64,000 nt of DNA from JAEULH01 sp963805915 (GTDB taxonomy: Bacteria; Pseudomonadota; Alphaproteobacteria; Rhodospirillales; Defluviicoccaceae): positions 71,797 through 135,796 of the forward strand of contig CAWDWD010000016.1 in the NCBI GenBank assembly GCA_963805915.1, written 5' to 3'. The position numbers were made by a program, and so were the translations under genes. Numbering within the stretch: position 1 is the first letter of the stretch; each line of letters begins with the position of its first letter. The notes under the pieces are model-generated. The model searched no databases and was not told the DNA's origin. It saw only the letters and a program-made list of their open reading frames with translations. Positions 45,127 to 54,216 of the stretch are shown here, in pieces.

Positions 45127-45174
45127 GCACCGCCCGGCAGGGAGGCGGACGGGGAGACGGACAGGGAGACGCTT

Positions 45175-45977
45175 TTGCTCGGCGATTTTTCGGCCCTGGA
45201 CATAGCCGCCCTCGCGGCCTTTCTGGCGATCTGGTTGTGCTACAATACCCTATTCGACGGCCGTCTGCGCCGGCCGGGCAGCATCAACGCCAAGATGATC
45301 GCGGTGCGCGAGGCGTGGATGATCCACCTGCTCGGGCGCGAAAACCGCATTGTCGATGCGACGCTGATCGGCCACTCGTTCCGCAGCGCAACATTCTTCG
45401 CCTCGGCGACGATCCTGGTCATAGCGGGGTTGATCGGCGTGATCGGGTCGGCCGAACGCGTTCACGGCGCCGCCGCCAACCTGTCGGTGCTGCTCAGGGG
45501 CAGCACCCAGGCGCTGTTCGAGGTCAAGATCTTTCTGCTGATCTCGATCTTCGTTTACGCGTTCTTCAAGTTCACCTGGGCGATTCGGCAATTCAACTAT
45601 TTCTCGGCCATCATCGGCAGCGCCCCGGACGCCGGGAGCGCCGGCAATATTCCGATCGATCGCGCGTTGGCGCGGCGCATGGCGCTCATTCTCAGCCAGG
45701 CCGTGTGGCAGCTCAACGCCGGCATTCGCGCGTACTACTTCGCGCTTGCCGCCCTCGGCTGGTTCGTTCACCCAGGATTTTTATCACCATGACCGTGCTG
45801 ATGACGCTGGTCCTGGTCCGCCGTCAGCTCGCTTCGGCCACCGCGCGCGGCATCGCCGACCATGTCGAAGGACTGCCGTCAACGGCTGACCATGTCGAAG
45901 GGCTGCCGTCAACGGCCTCGCCCGCACCTGTCCGGCCGTCGCCCGCCGGCCGCGACGAGGGCCGACGTTCAGGCTGA
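45175..45977 (+). CDS. DUF599 membrane protein (frameshifted near C-terminus)
   Basis: A TTG start with GGGAG nine bases upstream gives a DUF599 protein with about four membrane helices (LDIAALAAFLAIWLCYNTLF, then TFFASATILVIAGLIGVIGS, FEVKIFLLISIFVYAFFKFT, IRAYYFALAALGWFVHPGF). The frame ends early at 45792, but adding one T to the T-run at 45778-45782 continues it as FITMTVLMTLVLVRRQLASA, the usual last helix and basic end, and then into a 10-residue repeat (ADHVEGLPST twice). The function of DUF599 is unknown. It follows the helicase by 48 bases. Confidence 0.75.
45858..45917 (+). repeat. 30-bp tandem duplication in DUF599 tail
   Basis: Two adjacent 30-base units (45858-45887 and 45888-45917) differing at two positions, beginning GACCATGTCGAAGG. 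In the frame of the extended DUF599 protein each unit encodes DHVEGLPSTA. Being a multiple of three, the duplication preserves the frame, which supports this frame as the coding one. Confidence 0.7.
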
Positions 45978-45995
45978 GTATCCGACGCTTCGCTC

Positions 45996-46874
45996 TCAGG
46001 CGTAACCCAGGTCACCGGCAAGATCGCCGTGGTATTCGTGGAAGCGGCGGGTGATCTCGGCGTCGAAATAGTTCTTCCAGTCGCCCTGTATGCCCTTTCG
46101 GTATTTATGGGTTTTGTCTTCCTCTCCCGGTTTGCGCCCGCCGGAGATCTTCGCGAACGCATACGTGGCGAGAATGCGGGTCAGGACATCGTCGGGAACC
46201 CTGATGTCGCAGTGGGCAAGCAGATCGGCCCACGCGCGCTGTCCGCCGTCCCCCGTCAGATCCTCGTAACGGACGATGCGAATGTTTGGCTGCGTTTGCG
46301 CCGCCGTGGCCCAAGAGCGCAGCATGCCGGCGATCTCGCCGAAGTGTTCGACGGTGGCGAGGATGCCATCGCGTTCCGAGAGGTCCGCCAGGGCCTTGCG
46401 CTCGTCGTTCACCGTCGTCATCGGCCGGTGAGAATACCGATTGGAGAAATACCACGAGATCAGGATATCGCGAGGATCGCGCTGGACGAAAAAGACGGCA
46501 TGGCGAGCGGGCTTGCGAATACGCGCGAACAGGCTGTAATCGCAATACAATCCCGGCACGATGCGGCGTTTGGGGATGATCAGCCGGGCCGGGTCCGGCC
46601 ACCACAGATCGCTCGTGATCGGAATGTGGATCTTCAAACCGGAGTACATGTAGAGCCGTGGGTCCGACAGCACGACGCGCACCCATTGGCTCGCGGTCTT
46701 CCACACGCAGGTGTGAAACACCGCGCCATTGCGCGAGCGGTGACGGACCGGCACGAGCGCCGCACAGGCGTTGCGCAGCTCGTATTCCGTTTCGACCGGC
46801 AGCACTTGCCGCAGCTTGCGGAGTTGACCCAGGAGCATCGATGTCATTGCCTCACTCCGCTTCCAACCCGTCAT
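45996..46874 (-). CDS. Sulfotransferase domain protein
   Basis: 292 aa. PAPS-dependent sulfotransferase fold: the 5'-phosphosulfate loop FHTCVWKTASQWVRVVLSDP (variant of KTGTTW), the 3'-phosphate site HAVFFVQRDPRDILISWYFS with the conserved Arg and Ser, and the late KYRKGIQGDWKNYFDAE that closes over PAPS. Substrate unknown; bacterial relatives sulfate glycans or lipids. It is flanked on its 5' side by palindromic element copy C and convergent with DUF599. Confidence 0.8.
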   Translation of the reverse strand: MTGWKRSEAMTSMLLGQLRKLRQVLPVETEYELRNACAALVPVRHRSRNGAVFHTCVWKTASQWVRVVLSDPRLYMYSGLKIHIPITSDLWWPDPARLIIPKRRIVPGLYCDYSLFARIRKPARHAVFFVQRDPRDILISWYFSNRYSHRPMTTVNDERKALADLSERDGILATVEHFGEIAGMLRSWATAAQTQPNIRIVRYEDLTGDGGQRAWADLLAHCDIRVPDDVLTRILATYAFAKISGGRKPGEEDKTHKYRKGIQGDWKNYFDAEITRRFHEYHGDLAGDLGYA

Positions 46875-47219
46875 GACTAAAAGGTCTGATCCTGACGCTT
46901 GAGTCCTCGCGCGTCAGGTGAATCAGCCCACCGGAACAATCGATTGGTGGTTCGATTCAGCTGACGGATGGGTACCATCCGTCAGCATCGTGAACGCAAC
47001 CGCGAATATGTTACACGCATAGAGTGTATCACATCGCCTGCGGGAAGGGGAGAAAAAACGCCTCTCATTCAAAAACACTAGATATGGAGGCTCCCGCCGA
47101 GATGCCAGCCCCGCCCTGGTGTTGACGGAGCCGGCGGCACCCACCGGCGGGTTGTATTTTCGCCCGCATTATTGTCGCCCGCGCCCGTCGACCGCGCGGT
47201 GGCTTTACGCGGGATGGCT
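46875..47219. other. 345-bp gap holding element copy C
   Basis: Divergent on the left, downstream of rlmN on the right. The left third is the palindromic element (46879-46993). The remaining about 225 bases have no supported gene; a GC-rich imperfect hairpin lies near 47125-47155 (CCGGCGG..CCACCGGCGG). Confidence 0.5.
46879..46993. repeat. TIR-bounded double-hairpin element, copy C
   Basis: About 115 bp, colinear with copy A: left hairpin CTGACGCTTGAGTCCTCGCGCGTCAG (with a changed loop side), the shared middle (CAGCCCACCGG, then GATTGGTGGTTCGATTCAGC), and right hairpin CTGACGGATGG/CCATCCGTCAG. The outer inverted repeats are decayed (GGTCTGATCC; GCATCGTGAAC). It lacks the 19-base internal duplication of copy A. 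It lies five bases upstream of the sulfotransferase start. Confidence 0.78.
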
Positions 47220-48347
47220 TTAAATGAACGCGGTTGCGGCGGAGCGGCGTTGGCGTTCGCTCTCCGAGCGGAGCTGGCCGCAGGCGGCGAGGATATCGCG
47301 GCCGCGCGGCGCGCGAACCGGCGCGGTGTAGCCCGCGGCGTTGAGAATGTCGGCGAACCGGGCCATCGCCGCGTCCGAAGAGCAGGTGTAGGCCGAGCCC
47401 GGCCATGGATTGAACGGGATCAGATTGAATTTACACGGCAGGCCGCCGACCAGCCTGGCCAATGCCTTGGCGTCGGCCGGCGCGTCGTTGACGCCCGCGA
47501 GCATGACATACTCGAAGGTAATCCGCCTGGCGTTGTCGGCGCCGGGGTAGGTTCGCAGCGCCGCCATCAACTCGGCGATCGGATATTTCCTGTTGATCGG
47601 GACCAGGATGTCGCGGACCTCGTCGGTGGCGGCGTGCAGGCTGACCGCCAGCTTGACTCCGAGTTCGATGCCGACGCGGTGGATCATCGGCACGACGCCC
47701 GCGGTCGACAACGTAATGCGTCGCCGCGACAGGTTGATGCCGTCCGGATCCATCAGGATTTTCACCGCCGCCGCGACGTTGTCGTAGTTCAGCAGCGGCT
47801 CGCCCATGCCCATGAGGACGACGTTGGTGAGCAGGTTTTTGCCGGCGCCGCCGGGCCATTCACCGCAGGCGTCGCGGGCGACGAGCATCTGGCCGACGAT
47901 CTCCGCGGCGGCGAGGTTGCGGACCAGGCGCTGGGTCCCGGTGTGGCAGAACGAACAGCTCAGCGAGCAACCGACTTGCGAGGACAGGCATAGCGCGCCC
48001 CGATCGGCCTCGGGAATGAAAACCGTCTCGGCCTCGGTCGCGTCGGCGAAACGCAACAGCCACTTGCGGCTGCCATCGAGCGAGATCTGGTCGCGGCTGA
48101 CGAGCGGGCGGGCCAGGGAGTAGCGCGCGCCGAGCCACGCGCGCAAGTCTTTCGACAGCGACGTCATCTGAGCGAAGTCGGCGGCGCCGCGATAATAGAT
48201 CCAGTGCCACAGCTGGCGCGCACGAAACGCCGGCTCGCCAATGGCGGCAAGCTCGCTCGCCAGCGCCTCGCGCGAGAGCCCGATCAGCGAGCGTTTGGCG
48301 GTGTCCTCGGCCTTCGTCTCGGCGGGGGCGGCCGGTGGCACCAGCAC
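47220..48347 (-). CDS. rlmN: 23S rRNA/tRNA (adenine-C2) methyltransferase RlmN
   Basis: 375 aa. Radical SAM enzyme that methylates A2503 of 23S rRNA and A37 of some tRNAs. The cluster motif GCSLSCSFCHTGTQRLVRNL, the SAM-binding VVLMGMGEPLLNYDNV, SLHAATDEVRDILVPIN and the two catalytic Cys regions (PCKFNLIPFNPWPGSAY and RGRDILAACGQLRSE) are intact. The start is a GTG directly after the rhodanese stop, so the two are coupled. Confidence 0.95.
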   Translation of the reverse strand: MLVPPAAPAETKAEDTAKRSLIGLSREALASELAAIGEPAFRARQLWHWIYYRGAADFAQMTSLSKDLRAWLGARYSLARPLVSRDQISLDGSRKWLLRFADATEAETVFIPEADRGALCLSSQVGCSLSCSFCHTGTQRLVRNLAAAEIVGQMLVARDACGEWPGGAGKNLLTNVVLMGMGEPLLNYDNVAAAVKILMDPDGINLSRRRITLSTAGVVPMIHRVGIELGVKLAVSLHAATDEVRDILVPINRKYPIAELMAALRTYPGADNARRITFEYVMLAGVNDAPADAKALARLVGGLPCKFNLIPFNPWPGSAYTCSSDAAMARFADILNAAGYTAPVRAPRGRDILAACGQLRSESERQRRSAATAFI

Positions 48348-48785
48348 CTAGCAGCTCGGGCAGGGGGTGACGGGGTTGCCGCCGCCGAGCCAGGCTCTTA
48401 TCCCGCCATCGGCATTGATAACGTGGGTGTAGCCGGCGCGCTCGCTCAGCAACCGGGCAATCGCGGCCGAGCGGTTGCCGGAGCGGCAAATCACCACGAC
48501 CGGCTCGTTACGATCGACGGCCGCGGCCATCCTTGCAGGGAAGTCAGGCGCCAGGCGGCCCTCGGCGTCGATCGCGGTGAGCAGAACGCTGCCATCGATG
48601 ACCCCGCTCTCCCGCCATTCGTCGGGCCGGCGAATGTCAACGACCTTGATCCCATTGGCAATGAGCGCGCGGACCTCGGCCGCATCGGCGTTGCTGACGG
48701 GATCCGCGCCGGCGGCGTCGATCCCAGCGGCACCGGCTACGCATACGAGGGCGGCCACCGCCAACGCGCGCGAAATCCATTTCAT
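48348..48785 (-). CDS. Exported rhodanese-like protein
   Basis: 145 aa. A signal peptide (about residues 1-27, ALAVAALVCVAGAAGIDAAG) leads to a single rhodanese domain with the active-site loop VVVICRSGNRSAAIARLLSE (Cys nucleophile) and substrate-side DIRRPDEWRESGVIDGSVLL. A second Cys pair ends the protein (PCPSC), and could hold a metal or sulfur. Periplasmic sulfur transfer is inferred. Directly upstream of rlmN. Confidence 0.85.
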   Translation of the reverse strand: MKWISRALAVAALVCVAGAAGIDAAGADPVSNADAAEVRALIANGIKVVDIRRPDEWRESGVIDGSVLLTAIDAEGRLAPDFPARMAAAVDRNEPVVVICRSGNRSAAIARLLSERAGYTHVINADGGIRAWLGGGNPVTPCPSC

Positions 48786-48895
48786 CGATCCGCTCCCTCG
48801 CTATCGTGCGTACACTTGTGCGTGCACCGCCGAGTGCATCTCTGAGTGCATCGGGCTTGATGTAGCCGCTGCCGGCGCAACCGGCAAGCGAACCG

Positions 48896-49425
48896 CTATC
48901 GCCGGCCGCAGGCCTCGTCGATCGTAGCGAAGGCGGCGGTAAAGCCGGAGAGGGAATACGTGTCCGTCGTCAGGGTCCCGCGGCTCGACGTACCCTTGAC
49001 GATCATCCGCTGGCCGGCCTTCATCGCGCTGACGAGCGCCTGATCGGCGTTTTCGTCATAGGCCCAGGCGTTGCCTCCTTGCGTGAACAGCTTGAAGGTC
49101 TTGCCGTCGACATCGACCTCGACTTCGCTGCCGGGCTTGTAGGTATAGCCGGCCTCGACGCTGATCTCGCCGAAGACGTTCTCCTTCGGCCGATGGGTGG
49201 CGAGAACGTAGGTATCCCCGCGCTTGGTGTACTTTCCTTCCGTCTTCTTCGGAAGGGAGCCGATATAACAAATCCGCCTTTCCGACCCGTCGCTGAACGC
49301 GGTCCATTCCTGAAAAGAGCCGAGGCTCTCTTGCGCCGCCGATACGGGCGAGCCGGCAAGGGTTACTACAGTCGCGCAGACTGCGAAGGCGATGACGCTG
49401 ACGCTGTATTTCATGGCCATATTCA
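48896..49425 (-). CDS. Invasion-associated locus B (IalB) family protein
   Basis: About 175 aa. A signal peptide (VSVIAFAVCATVVTLAGSPV, cut near SAAQ) is followed by an IalB-type beta domain: FQEWTAFSDGSERRICYIGS, VLATHRPKENVFGEISVEAG, YKPGSEVEVDVDGKTFKLFT and TSSRGTLTTDTYSLSGFTAA. IalB proteins are periplasmic or surface proteins first linked to red-cell invasion in Bartonella but widespread in free-living alphaproteobacteria, so no virulence role should be assumed. Three nearby ATGs (49413, 49419, 49425) make the start uncertain by four codons. Confidence 0.87.
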
Positions 49426-49575
49426 TAACCGCGCAGCCGGATTTTGCCAAGACCCGAGCGGGGGCCGCGCGGGAGCCCGCGCAGGGAGCCCGCCAAGCAC
49501 GGGCCGTTCTCGCCGCGGCGGCGGCGGCATCATCGGCAAAACCTCGCGGTTTAGGGCCAAATCGGTGGTGGCGAG

Positions 49576-50166
49576 CTACTGAGGCTCGCCGTCGCGTCGC
49601 GCCGGTGGTTCGGCGGGCGCGCCGACGCGAAAGCGTTCCGGCGGCCGGCGGAAGGTCGGATTGCCGTGGACGTGTTGCGTCGGTTCCTCGGTCGGGCCGC
49701 CGACCCGAACCGGCCGGCGGGCGAACCGCCCGAGACTGGTGAGCCGGTCGTACATGACGATGACCCCGGCGATGCCGACGTTGAGCGAGAACCTCGTCGG
49801 GATCCGCACGACGTGGTCGCAGCGCGCCAGCATTTCGTTCGACAGCGAGCCGCGCTCCGGGCCGAAGACGTACGCCGCGCACTGGGGATGGCGGAAGCTC
49901 GGCAGCTCGATCGCGTCCTCGACGAGTTCGACCCCGACCAGGGCGCAGCCGCGCGGCAGGAGAAGCGAGGCTGCGTCCGCGAACTCATACAGCGGCACGT
50001 GGCCCTCGGCGTCGGACGTATCGGCGAGCCGGCCCCGGCCGCGATCGTAGGCCGCAGCGACCGTGAACATGAAGCTGGCGTCGAACGCGTGGGCCGAGCG
50101 CATCAGGCCGCCGACGTTCATCGCCTTCGATATTCCCTCGACGCCGATGGCGAAGTAACCGCGCAT
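49576..50166 (-). CDS. SpoU/TrmH family RNA methyltransferase
   Basis: 196 aa from MRGYFAIGVEGISKAMNVGG (Asn of motif 1). SPOUT fold: motif 2 AAYVFGPERGSLSNEMLARC (Glu and Arg), motif 3 RIPTRFSLNVGIAGVIVMYD (SAM knot; Asn after Ser-Leu). Methylates ribose 2'-OH in tRNA or rRNA. The basic C-terminal tail (about 35 aa) is lineage-specific. The frame is open upstream to 50307 but lacks similarity there, and a ribosome-binding stretch precedes 50166. Confidence 0.85.
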   Translation of the reverse strand: MRGYFAIGVEGISKAMNVGGLMRSAHAFDASFMFTVAAAYDRGRGRLADTSDAEGHVPLYEFADAASLLLPRGCALVGVELVEDAIELPSFRHPQCAAYVFGPERGSLSNEMLARCDHVVRIPTRFSLNVGIAGVIVMYDRLTSLGRFARRPVRVGGPTEEPTQHVHGNPTFRRPPERFRVGAPAEPPARRDGEPQ

Positions 50167-50240
50167 GAGCGATTCGCTTTCGGTTGACGCATCCCTTGTA
50201 CCTTGGTCAAAAGGCCAGCAAGGAAGCAAGGAGACGTTTG

Positions 50241-51218
50241 ATGCGCGCGGTGATCTGCAGGCAGTGGTGCGGCCCCGAAGCCCTGGCCGTCGAGGATGTT
50301 CCGCCACCGGTTTTGGTCCCGGGCGGCGTTCGCATCCGCGTCCGGACGGCCGGGCTCAATTTCGCCGACAACCTGATCATCGCCGGCAACTACCAGATCA
50401 AGCCGCCGCTCCCGTTCAGCCCCGGCTTCGAGGTCGCCGGCGAGGTTATCGAGGCCGCGCCCGGCGTCGAGCACTGCCGCTCCGGCGACCGGGTCATGGC
50501 CGTGCTCGACTACGGCGGCTTCGCCGAGGAGGTCGTGGCGCCTTCCGACAGCGTTTTCGTTCTCCCCGAGACGGTGAGCGATGCGGTCGCCAGCGCTTTC
50601 CCGGTCGCCTACGGCACCTCGCATCTCGGCCTGAAGTACAAGGCGGGTCTTGCGGCCGGCGAGAGCGTTCTGGTTCATGGCGCCGCCGGCGGCGTCGGCC
50701 TGACCGCGGTCGAGATCGCCAAACGGATGGGCGCCAGCGTCATCGCCACCGCCAGCGGCGCCGACAAGTGCGCCGTCGCCACCGCCGCCGGGGCCGACCA
50801 CGCCCTCGATTCCCGATCCGAGGACCTGCGCGGGCAGGTCAAGGCGCTGACCGGCGGGCGTGGCGTCGACGTCGTCTACGACGCGGTCGGCGGCCGCCTG
50901 TTCGACGAGTCGCTGCGCTGCACCGCCGCCGGCGGCCGCATCCTGCTCGTCGGCTTCGCCAGCGGCGACGTGCCGCAGATCCCGGCCAACATCCTTCTCG
51001 TCAAGAACATCGCCGCCATCGGCTACTACTGGGGCGCCCACAAGACCCTCAGGCCGGACTGGATGCGGGCCTCGTTCGAGGAACTGCTGGGCTGGCTCGA
51101 CGCCGGCGATCTGCACCCGCTGGTCTCGCGAACATTCGCTTTGGCCGAGGCGCCGGCCGCGCTCCAAGCGCTGAAGGCGCGCAAGACAACCGGCAAGGTC
51201 GTGCTGACGATCGCTTGA
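50241..51218 (+). CDS. NAD(P)H:quinone oxidoreductase, MDR superfamily
   Basis: 325 aa from the ATG at 50241 with AAGGAG 8 bases upstream. Zinc-independent medium-chain dehydrogenase: N-terminal VRTAGLNFADNLIIAGNYQI and PPLPFSPGFEVAGEVIEAAP, then the Rossmann nucleotide loop VLVHGAAGGVGLTAVEIAKR and late AAGGRILLVGFASGDVPQIP. Members reduce quinones or enoyl-type substrates with NADPH. Standalone. Confidence 0.87.
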   Translation: MRAVICRQWCGPEALAVEDVPPPVLVPGGVRIRVRTAGLNFADNLIIAGNYQIKPPLPFSPGFEVAGEVIEAAPGVEHCRSGDRVMAVLDYGGFAEEVVAPSDSVFVLPETVSDAVASAFPVAYGTSHLGLKYKAGLAAGESVLVHGAAGGVGLTAVEIAKRMGASVIATASGADKCAVATAAGADHALDSRSEDLRGQVKALTGGRGVDVVYDAVGGRLFDESLRCTAAGGRILLVGFASGDVPQIPANILLVKNIAAIGYYWGAHKTLRPDWMRASFEELLGWLDAGDLHPLVSRTFALAEAPAALQALKARKTTGKVVLTIA

Positions 51219-51258
51219 ATTCGCCGGCGCTTGGCGCGGCCTGATCTCGCGGCGCTGG

Positions 51259-52716
51259 TTACTCGGCGATCCGCGCGATGGTCGCGGTCGTCGAATGGCC
51301 CGGCTCGATCCTGGCGAGAATGACGCTGCCGCCCCATCCGCCGACGAGGTCGGCGCCGACGACCTGATCGCGCCGGTAGTCCGCGCCCTTGACCAGGACG
51401 TCGGGGCGCAGCGCCTCGATCAGCCTTAGCGGCGTATCCTCGGCGAACAGGGTGACCAGGTCGACGCTCGCCAGCGAGGCAAGCACCGCGGCGCGCGCGG
51501 CCTCGCCTTGCACCGGCCGGCCGGGCCCCTTCAATCTCGCCACCGAGGCGTCGGTGTTGAGCCCGATGACCAGCCGGTCGCAGTGTGCCTTCGCCTGATC
51601 GAGCAGCGCGATATGACCGGGGTGGAGCAGGTCGAAACAGCCATTGGTGAAGCCGATCCGCAGGCCTTGCCGGCGCCAGCGCTGAGCGCGCTCGCGCGCG
51701 GCGGCGAACGTTGCGATCTTGCTTTCGCCCTGCATCAGATCGCGGCGGCGGAGGGCCTGGATCAGCTCGTCCGCGGCGGCGACGGCGGTGCCGACCTTGG
51801 CGACGACGATCCCGGCGGCGACGTTCGCCAGCGCCGCGGCGTCGCGCAAGTCCGCGCCGGCGGCCAGCGCCGCGGCCACGGTCGCGACCACGGTGTCGCC
51901 CGCGCCCGAAACGTCGAAAATCTCGCGCGCCTCGGCCGGCAGCGAGACGGCGTCGTCGACCGTGATCAGGAGTATGCCGTCCTTGCCGAGGGTCGCCAGC
52001 ACGGCGGTGAACCCGAACCGGGCGATCAGCGCGCGCGCCGCCTCGCCCTCGCGGCCCGGAGTGAAATCTCCCCCGACCGCGCCGAGCAGTTCGGCCCGGT
52101 TGGGAGCAATCACGTCGGCGCCGCGATAGATCGCGAAGTCACGGCCCTTCGGATCGACGACCACCGGCTTACCGGCGGCTCGGGCGCGCTCGATCAGTGC
52201 TCCGGCCATGCCGTCGCCAAGCACGCCCTTGCCGTAGTCCGAGATGATGAGCGCGGCGCTTGCGGCCATGGCCTGCTCGGCCGCGCGCAGCACCTCCGCG
52301 CGCGTGGCCTGGGCGAGAGGCCGGATCGTCTCGCGGTCGGCGCGAAGGATCTGCTGGGCGGCGGCGAGGTAACGCGTCTTGATCGCCGTCCTGCGTCCGG
52401 GCTCGGCGATCAGCACGCCGAGAGGATCGGGTTCGGCGGCGAACAGGCCCCGCAACTCCGCCGCGCCGTCGTCGTCGCCGACCACCGAAACGAGCCGCGG
52501 CCGGGCTCCGAGCGCGCGGAGATTGCGCGCCACATTGCCGACGCCGCCGGGCATCGCCGTCTCGTCATCGACGCTTAGCACCGCGATGGGCGCCTCGGGC
52601 GAGATCCGCTCGACCCGGCCGAGGACGTAGCGATCGAGCATGACATCGCCGACGCAGGCGACACGGACCCCGGCCAGCCGCTCGGCGAGCGCTGCGAGGG
52701 CGAGGCGGTATCTCAC
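51259..52716 (-). CDS. hldE: Bifunctional heptose 7-phosphate kinase/heptose 1-phosphate adenyltransferase
   Basis: 485 aa from a GTG at 52716 that overlaps the gmhA stop (GTGA). Makes ADP-heptose for the LPS inner core. The N-terminal ribokinase-like domain (about 1-325) has VACVGDVMLDRYVLGRVERI, DPKGRDFAIYRGADVIAPNR and the catalytic DVSGAGDTVVATVAAALA; the C-terminal nucleotidyltransferase (about 345-485) has RIGFTNGCFDLLHPGHIALL and RPDVLVKGADYRRDQVVGAD. The frame is open further upstream through gmhA sequence, which is not part of HldE. Confidence 0.93.
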   Translation of the reverse strand: MRYRLALAALAERLAGVRVACVGDVMLDRYVLGRVERISPEAPIAVLSVDDETAMPGGVGNVARNLRALGARPRLVSVVGDDDGAAELRGLFAAEPDPLGVLIAEPGRRTAIKTRYLAAAQQILRADRETIRPLAQATRAEVLRAAEQAMAASAALIISDYGKGVLGDGMAGALIERARAAGKPVVVDPKGRDFAIYRGADVIAPNRAELLGAVGGDFTPGREGEAARALIARFGFTAVLATLGKDGILLITVDDAVSLPAEAREIFDVSGAGDTVVATVAAALAAGADLRDAAALANVAAGIVVAKVGTAVAAADELIQALRRRDLMQGESKIATFAAARERAQRWRRQGLRIGFTNGCFDLLHPGHIALLDQAKAHCDRLVIGLNTDASVARLKGPGRPVQGEAARAAVLASLASVDLVTLFAEDTPLRLIEALRPDVLVKGADYRRDQVVGADLVGGWGGSVILARIEPGHSTTATIARIAE

Positions 52717-53299
52717 GCCAGCCCCAGCTCGATTTCGAGAGCGGCGCACAACATGTGGCCAAGGACGATATGCATCTCCTGGATGCGGGAGGTCGCCAGC
52801 GCCGGGACGATCACCAGCGGATCGGCAAGACCCACCATCCGCCCGCCCTCGCGTCCGCTCAAGCCCGCGGCGACGCAGCCCGAGCGCACGCGCCGCGGTC
52901 AGCCCCGCAAGCACGTTTTCGCTGGTCCCCGAGGTGGAAATGGCGATGCAGACATCTTCCGCCCCGGCAAAGCGCGGTGATCTGGCGGGCGAAGAGCGAG
53001 GCGAAGCCGAAATCATTGCCGATCGCGGTGAGCGCCGAGCTGTCGGTGGTCAGAGCCAGCGCCGCGATCGGTGCCCGGTCGGCGGCGTAGCGCACGGTAA
53101 GCTCGGTCGCCAGATGCTGAGCGTCCGCCGCGCTGCCGCCATTCCCGAAAAAGACGATCTTGCCGCCGGCGCGCGCCGCGCGCGCGCACGCATCGACCAG
53201 CCGGCGGAAGGGCATGCGCACGCCATCCCGGGTCGCCGCGACCGCGATCGAGTGGGCGTCGAATTCCTGGTCGAAGAACGCATCGAACTCCATGCCCAT
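52713..53299 (-). CDS. gmhA: Sedoheptulose 7-phosphate isomerase (two frameshifts)
   Basis: About 195 aa when joined across two single-base insertions near 52975 and 52878. First step of the ADP-heptose pathway. The SIS-domain parts are all present in consecutive frames: GGKIVFFGNGGSAADAQHLA, NDFGFASLFARQI, then EDVCIAISTSGTSENVLAGL, then GLSGREGGRMVGLADPLVIV and IQEMHIVLGHMLCAALEIEL. The neighbour hldE is intact, so loss of this essential partner is unlikely and sequencing indels are the simpler reading. It overlaps hldE by 4 bases. Confidence 0.85.
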
Positions 53300-53331
53300 G
53301 GTTGTAGCACAGGCCGATCAGCCATGGCGCA

Positions 53332-54093
53332 TCAGGTATGCAGGAATCGCCGCTCGTCGCCTTCGAGAACGAGGCAGGTGAGCCGATTGGATTGGAAGGC
53401 GCCGGTGTCGATGCCGATTCGATTGGCGAGGACCTCGGGCTCGGCGGTGATGGTGTGACCATGGACGATGACCTTGCCGAAGTCCTTGCGCGAGCGGAGA
53501 AACTTGTCGCGGATCCACATGACGTCGGCGGGGCTCTGCTCCTCGATCGCGACACCCGGCCGGATGCCGGCGTGAACGAAGGCATAATCGCCCATGACAT
53601 GGGCCATCCGGAGGTCACCGAGGAAGCTCAGATGCGCGGGCGGGACGGCCTTGAGGAGGGCGCGGCGGACTTCGTCCAAATCGGCAAGGTATACGAATGC
53701 GCCGCCGGTCCGAACGCCGTAGCTCGCGAGCGTCGCCGTCCCGCCGTTCATCAGCCAGGTCAGCTGCGGCGGGCCCTCGATAAACCGCAGCATCATGTCC
53801 TCATGGTTGCCCATCAGGTGGATGGTGGTGAAGCCGGGCAGAGGCTCATTGATCAAGCGCTCGATGACCGTGAACGAGCCCGGTCCGCGGTCGACGTAGT
53901 CACCGAGATAGACGATCGTGTTCTCCGCTCCCGCGCGCCTCGCACTAGACCGGGCATCGGCGAGGATTGTCGATCGGAGCTCGTCAAGCAGGTCGTCGCG
54001 CCCGTGAATGTCGCCGACGGCGTAGATGCGCTGGCCCTCGGGAGCGCGGGGCGGCGGGCCGGGTGGTGGTGCGTTGCGCCAGACCATGACCAT
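53332..54093 (-). CDS. Calcineurin-like metallophosphoesterase (PrpA/ApaH-type)
   Basis: About 253 aa. The PPP-family motifs are complete: IYAVGDIHGRDDLLDELRST, VYLGDYVDRGPGSFTVIERL, IHLMGNHEDMMLRFIEG, FVHAGIRPG and VIVHGHTITAEPEV. These bind two metals and hydrolyse phosphoserine/threonine or dinucleoside polyphosphate bonds. The size and sequence match bacterial serine/threonine protein phosphatases rather than ApaH. It lies 32 bases upstream of gmhA on the same strand. Start is one of two close ATGs (54087, 54093). Confidence 0.87.
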   Translation of the reverse strand: MVMVWRNAPPPGPPPRAPEGQRIYAVGDIHGRDDLLDELRSTILADARSSARRAGAENTIVYLGDYVDRGPGSFTVIERLINEPLPGFTTIHLMGNHEDMMLRFIEGPPQLTWLMNGGTATLASYGVRTGGAFVYLADLDEVRRALLKAVPPAHLSFLGDLRMAHVMGDYAFVHAGIRPGVAIEEQSPADVMWIRDKFLRSRKDFGKVIVHGHTITAEPEVLANRIGIDTGAFQSNRLTCLVLEGDERRFLHT

Positions 54094-54216
54094 GACGTTA
54101 CATGACGATGATGCGCGCAAACCGCAACACCGCGCGCCAGGTTGCGCTCCTCGCCCGGAGGCTGCACATATGGCGAAGATGTCGCAGGCTCCCTCCGCGT
54201 GGCGCGAGAAGCGCGC

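Noticed and set aside
51259..53016. A 585-codon frame that would fuse GmhA sequence to HldE
   Set aside because: The first about 100 codons are partly GmhA and partly out-of-frame sequence caused by gmhA frameshifts; HldE begins at the GTG at 52716.
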